A stretch of DNA of 64,000 nucleotides. Source: Amanita rubescens. Taxonomy: Eukaryota; Basidiomycota; Agaricomycetes; Agaricales; Amanitaceae. The stretch spans positions 496,001 to 560,000 of the forward strand of contig WION01000015.1 in the NCBI GenBank assembly GCA_015039365.1, written 5' to 3'. Position numbers and translations under genes: made by a program. Below, piece after piece: positions 25,743 to 37,442 of this stretch (position 1 is the stretch's first letter; every line of letters begins with the position of its first letter). Below the pieces are notes generated by a model, which did not search any database, was not told the origin of the DNA, and saw nothing but the letters and a program-made list of their open reading frames with translations.

Positions 25743-26722
25743 CGAGCCAGATGCCCATCATCCACTAGCGCTCATTAGTGTATTAGCAATACCGCTAGGC
25801 CGAATAGCGAATTTGGATTACTTTTTGGAGAGTCGACGATTGTCAATACCACGGATGATTAGAATACAGACGTTTCGGGGCGACCTTCACAGTCATGTTG
25901 ACCCGTTGATGTCTTTCCAATATCGGGATCAAGTCATGCTATGCCTTTTCAGGGAGGCAATCCCAAGAGGATTTTCGCCGATTCCGATCGACGTATATAT
26001 AGAAGAGAAATGTCAGACTAACAAGCAGAGAGGGACAAGCAGACGAGTTTGTATTAGGCACCAACAGATGTAAATGATTTTATATATTTTTAAAAACGGT
26101 GACATGGGGCGGTACACGTCCAATTATACTTTTGTAGGTGAGATGTAGAATAATTTTGATGCTGTGTATGCGTTAGCATAAAGAAATTCAAAAAGTGATC
26201 AAGTCGTCCTTACTTGAAGGGTCGAGAGAGCCAGATGCCCATCATTTATTAGCGCTCATTAGCGTACTAGCAATACCGCTAGCACTTTGCGCCCGAATAG
26301 CGAATTTGGATTACTTTTCGGAGTCGACGATTGTCTCTAGAATATAGACGTTTCGGGGCGACGTTCACGGAATGCAGAGACGGCCCGGCAAAAAAGTCAT
26401 GTTGACCCGTTGAAGTCTTTCCAATATCGGGATCAAGTCATGCTATGCCTTTTCAGGGAGGCAAGCCCAAGAGGGTTTTCGCCGATTCTGATCGACGTAT
26501 ATATAGAAGAGAAATGTCAGACTAACAGGCAGAGAGGGACAAGCAGACGGGTTTGGGTTAGGCACCAACAGATATATATTTTTAAAACGGTGACATGGGG
26601 CGGTACACGTCCAATTATACTTTTGTATGTGAGATGTAGAATAATTTTGATACTGTGTATATGCGTTAGCATAAAGAAATTCAAAAAGTGATCAAGTAGT
26701 CGTCCTTACTTGAAGGGTCGAT
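25743..26722. repeat. tandem duplication of about 480-495 bp that includes the 3' end of the pyrophosphatase gene
   Basis: 25743-26226 and 26227-26722 are direct neighbours and highly similar, both starting near CAGATGCCCATCAT and both ending with the block TTCAAAAAGTGATCAAG through CTTGAAGGGTCGA. The distal end of the right copy is the coding end and stop of the pyrophosphatase gene. The left copy therefore carries a spare version of those last codons and the 3' flank. Confidence 0.85.
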
Positions 26723-27888
26723 TGGGGCAGGATGCTTTCTTGAATCAGAAGGAAGGTTAGTATATACGGGGTCATCCTTTCTGGTGAAGCCCGGAGAATC
26801 ATGGACAGTAACGTTACGACTGGAAGATAATAAGTGATCAATAAAGAGACGAATGTATTCGAGTTGCTCACATGGAGATATCATATTTATGTGTTTTACT
26901 GGGGGCTTCACCAGTAATAAGGCGTCGCCACGCTTCATGGCATTCGTAGATGATTTCAGTCGCGTACTTCTTGTTCTTGGCATCGCCATCGAAAGCAAAA
27001 GTGTTCTCAGGCTTTCCATCAGGGATCTTGTAGATCCTAAGCTATACAATCAACGAGGTTCGCGACGTGATAGGAGGACAACAACCCTTACCTGAACCAC
27101 TCGTTCGTGTCCTTGATCAAACCATGGAGGTACTTCTCGACATCTTCAATATCATTCAGCCTGCTAGCAAGAGGATCTGTGACATCAATAACAATGACTT
27201 TCCAATCTGTCTCGCCCTCGTCTAGAAGCGCCATGATACCGAGGACCTTAACCTGCTTAACCTGTCCGACGAAACCAACCTGCTCCCCAATCTCACAGAC
27301 GTCAAGTGGATCGTTGTCACCCTGCGCCTTGGTCTCGGGATGAGTTCGGGAAGGATCTTCCCATGTCTGAAAAAGCACGGTTAGGACGAACATGACGGCA
27401 CGCAAGCCTGAATTACCTGAGGAAACGCGCCATAGTTCCAAATGTAGCCGTGGTAAGGGAAACAATTGCGAACGAAGCGCAGGTTTCCCTTTTTGATGTC
27501 CTGATTGATGGGGTTGAACAATTCCTCTTTGGAGATTTCCATCTTTGCGTTGGTGAAGCGCGGAACTTCGACAATCATGTTGAGAATGCCTTGGTCGCGG
27601 TCTGCGAAGAGGGGGATGTCATGGAAGGGCGAGACCACGGAACCGTTTTGTTCGACATAGACGCGGTGGTCTGTCGTTGCGGTGGTCAGGATGGAGAGGG
27701 AAGAAGGGAATGCCGGAACGAACCGAGGGTGTTGGGAGCTCCGATAATGCGTGGTTGAAAATCTGGGTAAATTGTAAAAAAAGAGATAAAGAGGGAAAGC
27801 CTTAGGACGTACGGTCGCGAGTATCCATGGATGAGGAGAGAAGGCGGAGATGATGGGAGAGGCGAGCGGCCGGGTTTGCGGTTGTCAT
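26681..27888 (-). CDS. IPP1: soluble inorganic pyrophosphatase (family I)
   Basis: Six exons (27888-27813, 27762-27724, 27670-27417, 27366-27092, 27036-26872, 26819-26681) with introns of 50-55 bp encode 315 residues. The enzyme hydrolyses pyrophosphate to phosphate using Mg2+, driving biosynthetic reactions. The family signature DNDPLDV is at 140-146, preceded by [30 protein letters not shown] and [24 protein letters not shown]. The C-terminus (NVTVHDSP, then [12 protein letters not shown]) fits fungal members. The first 20 residues ([20 protein letters not shown]) lack acids and contain Arg and Ser, so they could be a mitochondrial presequence; an internal Met at 21 would give the usual cytosolic form. 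The last codons lie in a tandem duplication. Confidence 0.93.
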
Positions 27889-28270
27889 ATGGATGATCGT
27901 GGAGCGGATTCGGTGAAGCGCAACCCGCTGCATTTCTGCGCTTTCGTCCGTCCTCTCACGAGAACCCGGGTCTGTCAGAGTACATGGTTGGCCTGCAAAT
28001 AGACCAAAATAACTGAACGTGGGAGCTCAGTGACAATCGTGTGCCAGCTTATCTCTTCGTCTACTACTCGACGCTCGTAGGCTTGATGCTCAAGAGGAAG
28101 TGTTAAATAAAGAGTGGAATGGCATAACTCTTTGATAACTCTTGCCTAGACTTTAGTTATGCTCAAGCTATCCTCCGACAAAGTGCATCTTCATTACTTT
28201 GAGGCTTGTACATTGCCTAATAGGAATATGAAAACTTTGTGCTTTGACATTGAAACTGAGTTACATACAC
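27889..28270. other. pyrophosphatase upstream region and island boundary
   Basis: CpG-rich up to about 28080, then abruptly CpG-poor. It holds the promoter of the pyrophosphatase gene and the 3' flank of the NB-ARC gene. No other gene was seen. Confidence 0.5.
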
Positions 28271-28274
28271 TACT

Positions 28275-30851
28275 TTACATATTTAAATGAGATTGCCTAC
28301 TAAGTTCTGCCTGGAGGAGTTTGTCCAGTTCTTGCTTGTAATGGCATGTGGTTTGATGTTGGGATCCCATAACTTGTTGCATGGTTTGGAGTGAATGTGA
28401 TAGTAAAGACTTTGCTTCACTGAGCCTTTCCTGACTTTTATAGGTCAAGGCCAAATTGGCCATGACTTGTAGGGTGTCTGGATGTTCTGACCCAAGTTTC
28501 ACTTTCCGCCCATTCATAACTTCTACCTGTAGCTTCTCTGCCTCATCAAACCTTCCCTGATGCTGGTATGTTAATGCCAAATTGGTCATGGTGGTGAGCG
28601 TGTCTGGATGGTTTATTCCCAGCTTTCCTTTCTGTGTATTCATTGCTTCTACCTGTAGCTTCTCTGCCTCATCTGACCTTCCCTGATTTTGGAATGTTAA
28701 TGCCAAATTGTTCATCATTATGGGAGTGCCTGGATGATCTGCTCCTTTCTTTACTTTCCATGTATTCATCACTTCTACCTGCAGCTTCTCTGCCTCATCC
28801 CACCTTCCCTGATGCTGGTATGTTAATGCCAGATTGTTCATGGTGGCAAGAGTGCCTGGATAGTCTAATCCAAACTTTACTTTCCTTGTATTAATCACTT
28901 CTACCTGCAGCTTTTCTGCCTCTTCCATCCTTCCCTGACACTGGTATGTTAATGCCAAATTGTTCATGACAGTGAGAGTGTCAGGATGGTCTAATCCCAG
29001 TGTTTTTTTCCATTTATCCATTGCTTCCTCCTGCAACTTCTCTGCCTCATCCCACCTTCCCTGATACCGGTATGTTGATGCCAAATTACTCATGATTTTG
29101 AGAGTATTTGGATTGTCTAATCCCAGCTTTACTTTCCGTATATTCATCACTTCTACCTGCAGCTCCTCTGCCTCATCCCACCTTCCCTGATACTGGTATG
29201 TTGATGCCAAATTGCTCATGGTCATGAGAGTGTCTGGATGGTCTGATCCAAGAATTGCCTTCCTCTCATTAACTGCTGCATTCACAACCTTCTCTTCTTC
29301 ATCCCAGCTTCCAATACGACTAAATACTATAGAAAACCTTTCATATTCATGATCATAATATTTCTCTTGCAATTTCAATTCTTGTCCATGCAAGAGGTTT
29401 GACCTAATGTGTGGTGCAAGTTGTTTACAAAATGCATGATTATCACTATTCCAGTCAGGAACTACTGAGCAAGACAATAAAGCTCGTGCCCTGTGATAGT
29501 GATCACTAATCTCTATTTCTGACATGCAGCTCCTGCTCCAGGAATTTACTAACAGGTGCATTGAATACAGATGATTTACAACACTGATCAATGAAAATGA
29601 AAGCAAAATTTGTATCCCATCCAAAAACCCCATTCTATCCCACTCGCCATCTTCATCTATAAACAAGATCTGATGATCCAATAGTGTCATTGGAAAATCA
29701 GAATTTGCTGTATCAACATCACTGTTCATGTAATTCTCTGCTGCATTTTTAAATATTTCTTCAGGTACATTTTCATGATTCAGAAAGGCAAAAATTCTTA
29801 ACAACCTGATTGCATTTTGTGCTGCCTCAGCTTCTTCTCCATTTTCCTTTAGTGTCATTTGCCCAATTTGTTGAAATGAAATATCCCATGTCCCATATGC
29901 AGATCTCCCATAACCAGATGCTCCCTTGAACTCTTTCCTTGACATTAGCTTATGTTTATTCTTTTGGTATAACTTCAAGTAACCATCAATTCCACACCCA
30001 GATCTGTGGATGTAGGCTCCTGCTTGGTCAAGAGCAAGTGCAATTCCACCCAACTCTGACACTACCTTTTTGGTGACATTTCTAACATAATCAGATGTCC
30101 CATCCAGCATGGCAGACTTTAAAAACAAAGTAGCAGCCTCATCCTCTTCCATAGCAAGAACATTCATTGAATCCAATGCAAGTCTCTTCAATTCCCAATT
30201 CCTACTGGTAATCAAGATATTTCCCATCCCCACTGGTGGAAGGAACTTCTCAACCACTGAATAATCACCATCTGCATTGTCATATATGATCAGCCATTTT
30301 GGCATTTGAGAAATCCACTGGAGAACAAATCCAGGTGAGTGCATCACTTCCTGTGGGGCATTTTTGGCTTGAGCAATCTGCATTAGTCCAAGTTCAATAG
30401 TAGCCTCTGATGTAGCATCCAGCCAATGTATGTCAGAAAACCTCAAACATAAGTTCATTCACCTTATCAATATCATATGTTGATTACTCACAAACCAAAA
30501 TTTTGTTCAAGGAATCTCAGGCAAATCTGAGTTTTTCCAATCCCTCCCAGACCATACAATAGGAATGATTTCCTCTGCCCTTCACCATGGGAGCTAAAAT
30601 AGTCCTTCATCCTTTGTAAGTATTCATCTCTACCCACAAAGAAAGTGCTGGAGTGCTTTAAGGGTGGCAAAGGTGGTAGAGGACTCTGAACATGGGCTAG
30701 ATGATTGTGAATCTAAGAGTCACAGTTCTTAACATGATTGTAATGAGCAATACTTGAATACAACAACCTCTGTGAATTGGACATTGGTCATAGAGAAGTT
30801 TTGGGCCCCATGGAAAAAACTAGAATAAGTGGGTTGAGGAGGATCTGACAT
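28275..30851 (-). CDS. NB-ARC-TPR (kinesin-light-chain-type TPR) NLR-like protein
   Basis: Three exons (30851-30768, 30712-30492, 30441-28275) with introns of 55 and 50 bp give an unbroken 823-residue protein. A short N-terminus (FFHGAQNFSMTNVQF) is of a kind often found before fungal NLR-type NTPases. The NB-ARC region has FFVGRDEYL, Walker A GLGGIGKT at 82-89, Walker B WLIIYDNAD at about 151-159, NILITSRN and GGIALALDQAGAYI. The C-terminal third holds seven 42-residue TPRs plus one worn repeat, of the form WDEAEKLQVEVMN..LG..HPDTL..M.NLA.TYQ.QGR. Such proteins are STAND ATPases expected to switch on ligand binding by the TPRs; roles in fungal self/non-self recognition are proposed for the class. 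The gene is nearly free of CpG, unlike its neighbours. Its first intron has a weak donor (gttgtt), so exon 1 is less certain. Confidence 0.88.
28330..29330 (-). repeat. 126-bp tandem repeats encoding the TPRs
   Basis: Seven clear units of 126 bp plus one diverged unit, in phase with codons. Each carries blocks such as CTTCTCTGCCTCATC and CACCTTCCCTGAT on the plus strand. Confidence 0.85.
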
Positions 30852-30959
30852 GCTGCAGCCTGGATATAGTGTAACAGAGATCATGGTGTTGTGGGTCAAG
30901 TAAAAATTACCTGATATTGCTTGTTAGCCTGAGTTTGTTGTGAGTATGTTGCCATTGGC

Positions 30960-31600
30960 CCATTGATAGGGGTAGGACTTGTCAATATTTAGTCCATTGT
31001 GGCTCATACGGAGCTTACCCAACTGTTTAATACTTGACGTAATGATGTTGGTTCACAGTAAAGAAGTGAGATGTCACGCACGTCACGGTGAACTCCGTGG
31101 AAAAGGACATGATCGGCAAAGTCCGTCGCCCTTGACCCCCGCTACTAGCCTTCGTGAGCTGATGCGGCTGAAGACGTCTCGTTTGGACCATATCGTGCAT
31201 TCCCTACACGCGTTCGTGTCTGGCGCTGAGCTCTGGAAAGCGTAGATCCTTGAGACATGGAGGAGAGGAAAGACGGGGAAATAGGCTCGCCTGAAATTGA
31301 GATCGGTGACGGTGCTCATCACAACACTGAATATCTCATTTGGACTATAGTCTCGACTGTCGGGTTCCCTACGCGTTCGACTGATTCGACGATGTTACAC
31401 CTTGACGGTTACATTCTCCCCGCCTCGTGCGCATCTTCTACTTCGCAATATTCTTTCCTTTCCCTCGGACACGTAGCAGTTCTATTCCGCGGCATAGAGC
31501 ATAGCTACTATATTTCTACGGAGAATCTAGTGGAAGCCGTATGATGCCTCATTAGCGGGTGGTGGGTAGGACTCGGATGTCAAGTGAGGGGACAGTGACC
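30960..31600. other. intergenic, right edge of the CpG-poor island
   Basis: CpG content returns to normal from about 31005. No gene was recognised. Confidence 0.4.
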
Positions 31601-31610
31601 GCGGAACGGG

Positions 31611-32170
31611 CGGCATGAAAGGCACGCCCATCAGCGCCATGGAAATCCTCTCAGGCATTCTCCCGCTCCAGCTTTTCTGTAACTTATGCATCTCAGGGTA
31701 CACTGCCAGAATCCACGCCCTCCCAGCCAATCATCTCCTTAGACTATGGACCCCACACGGCTTAGGTACTCTTCTACATTCTAGTGGACAATCAAGCTGT
31801 CATTCGATCCTTTCTGGACGCATCCGTACTACGCAGCAGCCAGATGGCTTCTCTACTACGGTATAACCTGTCATTACTTCTCTTCTCTTCTACAACGTCG
31901 AGAGTCCACGTCTCGTATTCAAGTTGTCCCTCCCACGTAGGCATCATCGGCAACGAAAGGGCTGACAGACTCCCAAACTCGATCCCCCTACCTGCTGCCC
32001 CCAACGCCCCTGTTCTCCGGGAGAATTTCCTTGCTGACGAACGACAACGCACTACCATCAGCGTTCAATTGAACGCTATACTTTTTACCGACGCCTTCAC
32101 CAGCCTGGCACACACGTGTTCCCACATCAGCGATTTAGCACCGCCTCGTTTCGACAGGATACAGGAGGAT
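31611..32170 (+). mobile_element. non-LTR (LINE-type) retrotransposon fragment with RNase H end, decayed
   Basis: 31615-31760 reads GTPISAMEILSGILPLQL, resembling the region just after the reverse transcriptase of LINE-type elements. 31784-31980 then reads DNQAVIRSFLD and CPSHVGIIGNERADRL, the RNase H signature. The two parts are out of frame with each other and lack the catalytic reverse transcriptase core, so this is a dead remnant. Confidence 0.7.
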
Positions 32171-32288
32171 ACAGGTATTGCGCAATGCGCTACCCCCATG
32201 GGAAAGATGTCGCCACCGATGCGGTGCTCAGTGGCATTTAAAAATACTCAAGCATGCCTTTCTACTTATCCGCCCAACAAGACTCACA

Positions 32289-33580
32289 ATGCTCGTTGAT
32301 CGCGTCGTCGAGATCGCGCGTAATTCAACTACCGTACCCGGCGGAGCCTGTGATGATATTCACCACTGTCGTACTCTTCTGAACATCATCCTAAGCTGCG
32401 TATCGACGATCTTCTTGTGCACGTGGGTTGCGTTGCATCCCGACGTGCCGGACAACCCACACGAGATCGGGTGGAAGACAGGCTTGCTCGGAGACTTACG
32501 GGCGAAACGCATTGCGATAATGCCTCTCGCAATCTTGGTACCGGAGGTTATTCTATTCCTTGCATTTAATCAGTGGATAAAGAGTAGCGAGATATTGACG
32601 AGAACCATGCGTAAGCAATGTATAACGTTTACCCAAAGTATCCGATTAAATGCTTCTGCTGATCAGATAAATATCCGGAATGCGAATGGACTGAAGTACA
32701 TGCGCAGCTACTAAACATGGACGGTTTTCAAATAGTGAAGCAGGATGGGTCCCGATATCGTCTTTACGACTCCTACGAATATAATGTCAAGGTTCCCGAT
32801 AGTCACAAGCATCTGTTGACCATCCCCGTCGAAGAAATTAATGACAAGAGTAAAGGAGATTGGATCGCAAAGACGTTTGTCGTGATGCAGACTGTTTGGT
32901 TTGCGGCACAAGTTATCGCTCGTGCATCCCAAGGTCTCGTAGTGACGAAATTGGAGCTCACTGTACTCGGGCATGTGGTGGTCAATATTTTCATATATTG
33001 GTGCTGGTGGCACAAGCCTGTAGACGTCAAAGTCCCTTTCGACGTCTATCCTATCGAGAAATCCGTCCCATTTTCATTTGACAATCCTCGGTACTACAGA
33101 AAGCCACGTAGAGGCCAACCGTGGCGGATTACATTGGGCACATACATCCATGGAATCGTGGATTACGGACTTCGTCCTTACATGACTTGGCAGCCCATCG
33201 TCATCACTGTGTGTGGTGCCATATTTGGGAGCGCCTTCGGTACGGTCCACCTTCCTGCATGGAATGCGCAATTTCCTACGCACATCGAGTCCCAGCTCTG
33301 GCGGGCCTCAGCTATGGTCGTCACTACTGCGCCTGGTGCAGGTATCCTACTGGGATATATGACGCGCCTTCTCTTAAATCTCATCTTCCGTAGGTCACAA
33401 CGCAGTATATTAAGACTCAATGAAATCTGGATTACCTCACAATCTATCGTCATGATACACGTTTATGCGTTGGCAAGAATGTGTCTTCTTGCCCTCGCAC
33501 TATCTACGCTTCGAGCTCTACCCTATGATGCCTATGTTACTCCCTCCTGGACAGTAATCATGCCTCACATGCACATCTGA
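32289..33580 (+). CDS. uncharacterised Agaricomycete multi-pass membrane protein
   Basis: Two exons, 32289-32610 and 32667-33580, join across a 56-bp intron (gtaagc...gatcag), giving 411 residues. The junction restores the line HKYPECEWTEVHAQLLNMDGF, which is otherwise split between frames. About seven hydrophobic segments are visible, including LLNIILSCVSTIFLCTWVAL, IAIMPLAILVPEVILFLAF, FVVMQTVWFAAQVIA, LGHVVVNIFIYWCWW and ALARMCLLALALSTL. The order (cytosolic D-x-P, EWT-x-HA, then DKSKGD, then QTVWF and WWHKP) recurs in a large family of mushroom genomes whose function is unknown. It lies directly after a LINE remnant. Confidence 0.8.
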
Positions 33581-35800
33581 TGACGCGGGTGTACTACGCT
33601 AGCAATGATATATCACCTGGCACGAAATTGAATAAACATGTATTGGTAAATTTCATGTTTTCTTTTTCTGTATCACAGTTAGTCAACCGAAGAAGTACAT
33701 GAAGTCTCGACACCAGATCGTTCCAAGCAGTAGGCCAGAGTACTTGAACATGATCGTGGCGTTGACACAATCAAAACACGCGGCATGCACGTCGTGAAAG
33801 ATATACTATGCTGCTATGATGGATACAGGAGTTCAATGTGGTTGCTGTAAGACGGATGGGCGCTACGATGAGTCCGATCTCATCTTCCTTCCTTTCTTTC
33901 AAAACTCCTTCTCGGGACCATCATCCGCCCACTTGCTGCTTCTAACCCAATTTCCCTGACATCGGACAAAATCTACAGTTTATGACTGTTATCGCTTCTC
34001 ATTGCTAGTATCGTTCTGAACGTGGAACTGGGTTCATACATGTTCGATAATAGGACATGTACTGTCAGATCTGAGGCGGCAGCCTTCAGCCCCATCTCAA
34101 CAACGCACGCGGAGCGTCGTTGACACCTCCATCTTACCCCAGTTCCCGCTCAGCGTGCCTGCAGCTGTTGTCGCTGCAGCACGTGGTCTCGCAAGTTCCG
34201 CGCGGTCTTTTTTTTTTTTTCGAATAGAAAGGATTATAATGGAGAGAAGCTATGGATGTACATAGAATGTACCATAGTAGTCATCGCGTGCTAGCCGCAT
34301 TTTTGTATACTAAAGCAAAAGTAAGTCACGTTGTCGTAGCTACGAAGGAAGTTCAAGAGACGGGGACGTCATCTGGTAAATCGTCAAAATTAAAGGCTGA
34401 TGGGTTGTTTTTCGTAAAGCGAAAGAAAAGGCGTCATTCATTGTGTTATGCTTCCATTACCGTAAAGAAAGGAAACGAGACTCATACTTTACAGCATGCA
34501 GTGAAGATATGTTCGCACGAGTGGAGGGTGCGGTCTGGGCAGTGGGTGCAATCGGTAGGTTTGTCAGGGAACATGTGGCGGCCCGCCTCCCCAGTGGGGG
34601 CGTGGTTCGTGATGGCATAGGCGATGCGCGTCATGAGTTTCATAGAGTGATCAGCTGCTTCGAAGAAGAAATTAGAAAAGCTGGGAGCTTTGATGCGGGG
34701 TTGGAAGAAACGTTTGTTGCGAGGTATAGGGAGCCACTGTCGTCCTTTGTAGCTTTCGGACTGGGTGCGCATGCGCCGCCAGGCCGACTGTAAAACGAGG
34801 CGCAGGAAAGGATTGAATGTTCACAAATAAACCAAAACAACAGTTGAACTAGTACTTCTCTTGCGCATATCGCAGTGTTTTTCAGAGCACCCCTTTCCTA
34901 AAGCCGCATGTTATGCCAGTGGTGCGCCATCTTATCTTAATACTTTGACAGGTCGAATCAATGATCATGATGGTCCCTTGGCAGATCCCTTTGTTACTAT
35001 TTGGTTACTGCCATGCGTGGCATCACAAAAGTTGATGCGCTGTAAAAGCTGTAAAGTCCTGGCCGATACCATTATGGATTTCACGCAATTCATATCTTTT
35101 TTGGTGGTACTTCGGTCTGAGACGCACACTTGATAGAGCGTAACATAAACCCCTGCGTTGTCAAGGTACTCGGGAGCCGACAAACAGACGATTTCTCACG
35201 TCTGTTTGTGTTTCACTTTTGACATTGTCTATCTGTGACTGGTCTTGCTTCTTATGGATGACGCGATAAACACAGCGCCTTGTGCTGCTCAAAGTAATCG
35301 AAAGCGACTACGCGCAAGTTGAGGTTCTCAAGGTACAGGAGAACCTATTTCGAAACCGTACAGCGTCATGGCTATGACAACCCAGCTATCACTTGATCGT
35401 GAAGAGGACAAAGCGGTTCCCGAAGAGGAAGTAGGGAAAATCGCGACGCTGATGCGAGCTGTAGAGGATAATACAGCAATGTCCTATTCATAGAACGCTT
35501 GGGAATCCAAGGGCATAATATGTACCCAAATGGCATTGCCACTGCCCTGCAGGGAATGACAGTGCCTCTACGATTGTGAGTGATGTATCAAAATTGGCAA
35601 TCAGGCGCTAAGCAACGACAGGTCATTACATGTTACAGATAATGGTTTGATTCGCTCTACGTTACAAGGTTTGATAGGCCTCTGGCGTTGTGGCGCCTTC
35701 AACGAGATGACGGCATTTGTTTTATGCGCATTAATACACACGAGCACCGCCTGTAGCTAAGTGTATGCTCAACATATCGATTCCTGTACTCCGTAGAGCC
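33581..35800. other. no gene recognised
   Basis: About 2.2 kb with only short frames. The longest (34252-34620 and 34443-34793) overlap each other and show no domain. Confidence 0.4.
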
Positions 35801-36814
35801 ATGCTACTCAAAATCTATCTTGCTCTAGCAGTGGCTCCTGTCGCCATTGCTCAGTCTGCAGTCACCGAAGCCAACTGCACAGATAGTCAGTTCAATTGGG
35901 TGAGTGTTAATCGATCAATCACGTACCCCTACTGTTGGAGCTCATCTATCATAGGTATTTAACTCAATGGGTCAGAGCCCTTGCTACGTCGCCAGTATTT
36001 TGACTTATCCATGCGGAAATCGTAGGAATATCACTATATCTATAGTACCAGTTGGTTGAGCTCATGGTGGTTCAACATCCAGCGCTCAACATCCTCCCCC
36101 TCCCATCCGGATCTGTCTACAGGGTGGAGAAAGGCCACAATAACACTTGCACATGTAATTCGGTCTTTTACTCGTTGACCTCAGCATGCAGCGCTTGTCG
36201 GGATGGAGGCTGGAATACGTACGTTCGATTCGTAGCTACCTCTCTCTCAGTCTAATCCGATCGGACCAGATGGTCATCTTTCGCGACCAATTGTTCCTCG
36301 ACATATTTCATGGAGTAAGTTCAGCTCACTGCCTGCGCGACAACATTATTAAACTGATTCTGCAGGTATACCGAATCTATACCGTCCTATACCAATGTGC
36401 CACAGTGGGCTTATCTTAATGTGACGGTATGTACGAAAATGACAGTCGCGCGTGCTCCTGAAGAATAAGAAACCAGGCCACTAATAATACTTTCGACGTT
36501 GCGGTGGCAGAGTCTATCCCCGGTGTGTCTCGCTGGAACCAAAAGTGCGGGTAGAGTGTTTTACAGGTTTTCATTTTCTACCAGGGTCGAGTTCGACGGC
36601 TCCGGCGACACCAGCGTCGACATCCTCAGCGTCGACATCGTTAACGTCGACGTCACCATCAACAACGTCGACACCAACCAAATCTCATTCGTCAAAAGGC
36701 AAGGTCCCTATGATCATAGGCATTATCATCGGAAGTTTCGTAGGAATGGCAATTCTCAATTGTCTCTGCGGTGGACGTGTTAGCTTTTCCGAGTCTGTTA
36801 CAATGGATTTCTAG
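35801..36814 (+). CDS. secreted-type single-pass membrane protein with Cys-rich ectodomain
   Basis: Seven exons (35801-35899, 35955-36021, 36083-36218, 36270-36314, 36366-36426, 36477-36522, 36585-36814) close in frame for 227 residues. The signal peptide is MLLKIYLALAVAPVAIAQ. The ectodomain carries the pattern typical of a common mushroom family: NSMGQSPCYVA, CTCNSVFYSLTSACSACRDG, WSSFATNC and VPQWAYLNVT. A Ser/Thr/Pro-rich stalk follows and then one membrane span, PMIIGIIIGSFVGMAILN. Function is unknown. An ATG 36 bp upstream (35765) is in frame; I prefer 35801 because it puts the signal peptide at the N-terminus. Confidence 0.82.
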
Positions 36815-37442
36815 TAATCACCACGTCTCGAACCGAATATATGAATTCATCGCACATTGTAACCAATAGTTGTTTGCCTGGCTACGGCTTGTACCGTTTA
36901 TTACCACTTGTTCTGCAGCACTTATAACCGAGAAAATGGAGGCAGCACCAGTGAAGAGACGTAATCACCATCGAGTGTAAGATATAACTCACCGAGTGCC
37001 CATTGCTTACTTTGCTCAGCCCTACGGCAACGGCTTCCCTTCCTCAAGGACAATCCCCTCCCTCTCCGTTCCTCATGCCAGAAGACAAACAGTGGCTGGA
37101 TTTCTACCGTCACAACCCCGTGTTATCACATCCATCTTATCTTTATCTGAGCGTTTCTCACCGCGACTGTTTGAACGTTTACCAGTAACACTTCAAGTGG
37201 TGCTGACCAGCACAACTGACCCAAGTGTCGATCGAATACGACTCGAAAGGCGACGTGGATGTTACATGGGCGCGGGGTGAATACAGTGCCAGGCGATGTA
37301 GACAATTTTGACGGCACGCGGCATTGTCGTTAACAATGAGGTTGAAGGTGAGGGTTGTATTTGAAACTTCAAGTTGAATGGTTGAGGCGAGGATTGCACA
37401 CCGAATACTTGTTATGTAGTAGTAGAACACATTTATCTAAGT
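36815..37442. other. intergenic, no gene recognised
   Basis: Overlapping frames at 36996-37280 read partly protein-like (PEDKQWLDFY) but show no known domain. Confidence 0.35.

Noticed and set aside
28634..28894. Plus-strand frame opposite the TPR repeats
   Set aside because: It is the antisense of 126-bp coding repeats and has no independent support.
28080..31005. Terminal inverted repeats bounding the NB-ARC island
   Set aside because: Only a weak short match between the edges was found, not enough to claim a transposon boundary.
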